Positions 59,268 to 61,238 of a stretch of DNA of 61,238 nucleotides are shown in pieces. Under the pieces are notes generated by a model that was not told the origin of the DNA, did not search any database, and worked only from the letters and a program-made list of their open reading frames with translations. Location: positions 1 through 61,238 of the forward strand of contig NZ_CACZDK010000035.1 in the NCBI RefSeq assembly GCF_902779965.1, read 5' to 3'. Every line of letters begins with the position of its first letter. Positions within the stretch are counted from its first letter, which is position 1. The DNA comes from Fibrobacter succinogenes (GTDB lineage: Bacteria > Fibrobacterota > Fibrobacteria > Fibrobacterales > Fibrobacteraceae). A program made the translations under genes and the position numbers.

Positions 59268-59363
59268 GTGAAAATCCCGTCGCAAATGTAGAACGAGAAA
59301 TAATGGTTCCCCTACGCTTCGCTTCGAGGATGACAGCTCAGGATGACGATACGTAAATGAATA

Positions 59364-59396
59364 GATTGCTTCGCGATAATATCGCTCGCAATGACG
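59364..59396. repeat. GATTGC...GCAATGACG element before bioD
   Basis: Non-coding twin of the element inside bioW (30 of 33 bases identical), 22 bases before the bioD start. Confidence 0.85.
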
Positions 59397-59418
59397 AATT
59401 ATAATTTAGGATGAAAAA

Positions 59419-60156
59419 ATGATTGATTTTTTATCTAAAGAATCTTCTCAAACCTCAAAGGGAGCCGTAGGCGACCGAGCCCGAACCTCATCGCCTAAAG
59501 GTTATTTCGTTACGGCGACGGGTACGGATGTCGGTAAAACTTTTATCACGGGTCTTTTGGTGAAAAAATGGCGCGATTCTGGCATTGACGCAGGCTATTA
59601 CAAGGCGGCGCTCAGCGGTGCTGAATTCCGTGAGGGCAAGTGGATTGCGGGCGACGCTGATTACGTCAAGCGCATTGCAAATCTCCCAGACACGCAAGAA
59701 CAGCTCGTCAGTTACGTTTACAAAGAGGCTGTTTCGCCCCATTTGGCGGCACGAAAAGAAGGCAATCCCGTTAATCTTTCTAAAGTTCAGGCGGACTTTA
59801 ACGCAGCCTGCTTCCGCCACGAATTCATCTTTGCCGAAGGTAGCGGGGGAATCATTTGCCCCATCCGCTATGATGACCATAAAATTTTCCTCGAAGATAT
59901 CATTAAGACGCTCAAGCTTCCGCTGCTTATCGTAACGACGGCGGCGCTCGGCTCCATCAACGCTTGCGTGCTCACTGTAGAATACGCCCGTAGCCGCGAC
60001 CTAGATATCCGTGGAATTATCGTGAACCGTTACGGCTGTAGTGGCAATTTTGAAATGGAAGATGACAATATCCGCATGATGCAGGACTTGACAGGGCTTG
60101 AAATTCTTGCAAAAGTCAAGGAAGGCGACAGCGATTTTGGCGTAGCGGTATTTTAG
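59419..60156 (+). CDS. bioD: Dethiobiotin synthetase with repeat-derived N-terminal extension
   Basis: The 245-residue enzyme closes the ureido ring of dethiobiotin using ATP and CO2. The P-loop is GYFVTATGTDVGKTF, followed by YYKAALSG (the usual YxKPxxxG) and GSGGIICP. BioD normally begins with the strand before GTDxGKT. Here about 27 extra residues precede it (starting MIDFLSKESSQTSKGAVG), and no ATG, GTG or TTG occurs between 59419 and the P-loop, so the extension must be translated. Bases 59447-59476 of it match a spacer palindrome at 37101-37136. A bidirectional terminator follows. Confidence 0.93.
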   Translation: MIDFLSKESSQTSKGAVGDRARTSSPKGYFVTATGTDVGKTFITGLLVKKWRDSGIDAGYYKAALSGAEFREGKWIAGDADYVKRIANLPDTQEQLVSYVYKEAVSPHLAARKEGNPVNLSKVQADFNAACFRHEFIFAEGSGGIICPIRYDDHKIFLEDIIKTLKLPLLIVTTAALGSINACVLTVEYARSRDLDIRGIIVNRYGCSGNFEMEDDNIRMMQDLTGLEILAKVKEGDSDFGVAVF

Positions 60157-60165
60157 AGTAACGAA

Positions 60166-60193
60166 AAAGAACTCCCACCCTTGGGAGTTCTTT
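60166..60193. terminator. Bidirectional terminator between bioD and the FISUMP gene
   Basis: AAAGAACTCCC-accctt-GGGAGTTCTTT palindrome between convergent genes. Confidence 0.88.
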
Positions 60194-60218
60194 AATTCTC
60201 AAAACCCATTAATGAGTT

Positions 60219-61187
60219 TTATTCAATTTTTGTACAACGAACTGAAAGTCCGTAGGATTTCTCATCTCCATCATTTTTTGTTGGAGAATCATTAACCAGA
60301 TTCATTACATACGCAAAATGAGCATACAATTTAAGGTCATAATCATCCTCTTCAGGATAATACCAGTATGCGACATTGTCTAACTTTTCAAACTTTCCCT
60401 TTTTTGTTCTTTTTCCGCCACCAATCAAAGAGAAACCACTAGCATTGCTTCCAAGAAAGCATTGCGAACGCAAGCCTTTTATCCCATCACCATATTTGTC
60501 ATTATAATCTCTAATTATTTCGTAATCATCCCAAGTAAACAAACGCCAACCTTCAGGACAAATACCTTGATGATCTCGTTCAATCCAATCAGAACAACTT
60601 TCGGTATTGCAGCGACTCGGTAACTGCATCATTTCAGCCCACTGGTACAACCCACCATACTTGTCACAATTCGTGGTATCGTTATTGTAGCAATAGCGTT
60701 CAATCTTCGTATCGTCATTTTGATCATTTTCACCAAGAACCATTTCACCGATATTCAGATTTTCGGCCATAACGGTTACCTTTTTTCCAGTCTTATGCGA
60801 AGTTGCTGTGTAGTAATAGTAGCTACGACCATTACGCGGATCGGTAAACTGCTTATAGATAGTATCCCTAAGATTCCAGTTATCAGCAAGACACCTAAAA
60901 TGGTCATACGGAACATACTCGCTACTGGAGGATTCAACCTTTTTACTAGAACTCGACGCAGGAGATACAGAAGACGACGAGGCTATCTTTTGGCTAGAAC
61001 TGGATGGATCCCCTTCGCTACGCTTCGAGGATGACGAAATGCTATTTGCAGACGATGATGAAGACGTTGCCTTCGCCGATGAAGAGGACTCTTTCGAAGA
61101 ACTGCTACTTGTCATGCCGGACTCCGTTCCGGCATCGCCTTTAAGTCCTTTAGGTAAGAAGCCGATGCGTAGCATCGGCTTTAACAA
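60219..61187 (-). CDS. FISUMP-domain protein with Ser-rich linker; 5' end abnormal
   Basis: The frame codes for up to 322 residues: a Ser-rich linker (about residues 27-90) and a FISUMP domain with VMAENLNIGE, KYGGLYQWAEMMQLP, GICPEGWRLFTWDDYEII and a C-terminal SVRCTK. The expected signal peptide or lipobox is missing. The first 25 codons run through hairpin repeats, and a stop lies upstream in frame, so the real 5' end may have been lost or shifted by repeat insertion. Two dispersed elements (61005-61036 and 61111-61139) are read in frame, the first within the linker (KRSEGDP). It may be a pseudogene or use the TTG at 61187. Confidence 0.7.
   Translation of the reverse strand: MLKPMLRIGFLPKGLKGDAGTESGMTSSSSSKESSSSAKATSSSSSANSISSSSKRSEGDPSSSSQKIASSSSVSPASSSSKKVESSSSEYVPYDHFRCLADNWNLRDTIYKQFTDPRNGRSYYYYTATSHKTGKKVTVMAENLNIGEMVLGENDQNDDTKIERYCYNNDTTNCDKYGGLYQWAEMMQLPSRCNTESCSDWIERDHQGICPEGWRLFTWDDYEIIRDYNDKYGDGIKGLRSQCFLGSNASGFSLIGGGKRTKKGKFEKLDNVAYWYYPEEDDYDLKLYAHFAYVMNLVNDSPTKNDGDEKSYGLSVRCTKIE
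61005..61036 (-). repeat. GTCATCC...GGATCCA element inside the FISUMP linker
   Basis: On the gene strand GTCATCCTCGAAGCG...GGGGATCCA; same family as 34927-34956 and 57868-57893. Confidence 0.75.
61111..61139 (-). repeat. GTCAT...ATCGCC element inside the 5' part of the FISUMP frame
   Basis: GTCAT, stem GCCGGA / TCCGGC, ATCGCC (plus strand), same layout as 15735 and 54150. Another hairpin CCGATGCG-tag-CATCGG lies just upstream in the frame. Confidence 0.75.
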
Positions 61188-61238
61188 CCACCCGCTATGC
61201 GGGTGAGATTAGAGCTTAAGCCATTACGAATAGAAGAG

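Overview
The window looks like a chromosomal piece of a Fibrobacter species (Fibrobacter succinogenes lineage). The main evidence is a GH16 1,3-1,4-beta-glucanase with the circularly permuted layout and PxSSSS linkers known from F. succinogenes, two proteins with the Fibrobacter 'FISUMP' paralogous domain, Ser-rich linkers, an operator upstream of lexA that fits the F. succinogenes LexA box as I recall it, and a PPi-dependent phosphofructokinase. No rRNA, CRISPR array, phage or transposase was seen. One tRNA (Pro, UGG) is present.

Layout. 1-7,052: 3' part of gdhA, dut, the lepA/signal-peptidase-like pair, a secreted cyclophilin, a histone-H1-like zinc-finger protein, and lexA with its operator. 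7,237-9,843: tRNA-Pro, a hairpin-rich non-coding stretch with repeated tRNA 3' ends, a GH10 xylanase and a small membrane protein. 9,874-17,743: an OmpA/TSP3 outer-membrane protein, a compact operon ending in an MltD-type lytic transglycosylase with five LysM domains, an ankyrin lipoprotein, dapB and an ABC permease. 17,870-25,564: a small secreted protein between twin terminators, long-form guaA, then an AT-rich accessory group (PEGA protein, FISUMP lipoprotein, inactive-looking subtilase). 25,715-37,092: pepA, beta-barrel proteins, a Ca2+/Na+ antiporter, a GT9-like/PHP/porin operon, RNase H, the agmatine-to-putrescine pair aguA/aguB, and a parvulin. 37,285-50,443: prfB with a programmed +1 frameshift, pfp, two small genes of 56 and 58 residues, alr-ogt, a TonB-family protein, an M29 aminopeptidase, asd and ssb. 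50,630-61,187: the GH16 glucanase, an esterase with a T9SS-like tail, a flavin reductase, biotin genes bioA and bioW-bioF-bioD split by a diguanylate cyclase, and a FISUMP gene at the right edge.

How genes work together: xylanase, glucanase, esterase, OmpA/TSP3 and FISUMP proteins fit a plant-fibre degrader. bioW/F/A/D form a pimelate-to-dethiobiotin route (bioB not in window). dapB and asd belong to the lysine/diaminopimelate branch and alr supplies D-alanine for peptidoglycan.

The most unusual content lies in the spacers. (i) At least fifteen short palindromic elements start with GTCAT and end with ATCC/ATCT, with different but self-complementary stems. (ii) Such elements, or another local repeat, appear read in frame inside bioW, bioD and the edge FISUMP gene. 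(iii) Seven-base tandem repeats of TAGNNNN form sit on or just after the stop codons of several genes, and because 7 = 1 mod 3 they place stop codons in successive reading frames. Other oddities: a signal-peptidase homologue with Lys->Arg at the general base, a subtilase with Ser->Glu in GTSxA, and genes whose -10 box lies about 6-10 bases before the ATG, suggesting leaderless transcripts.
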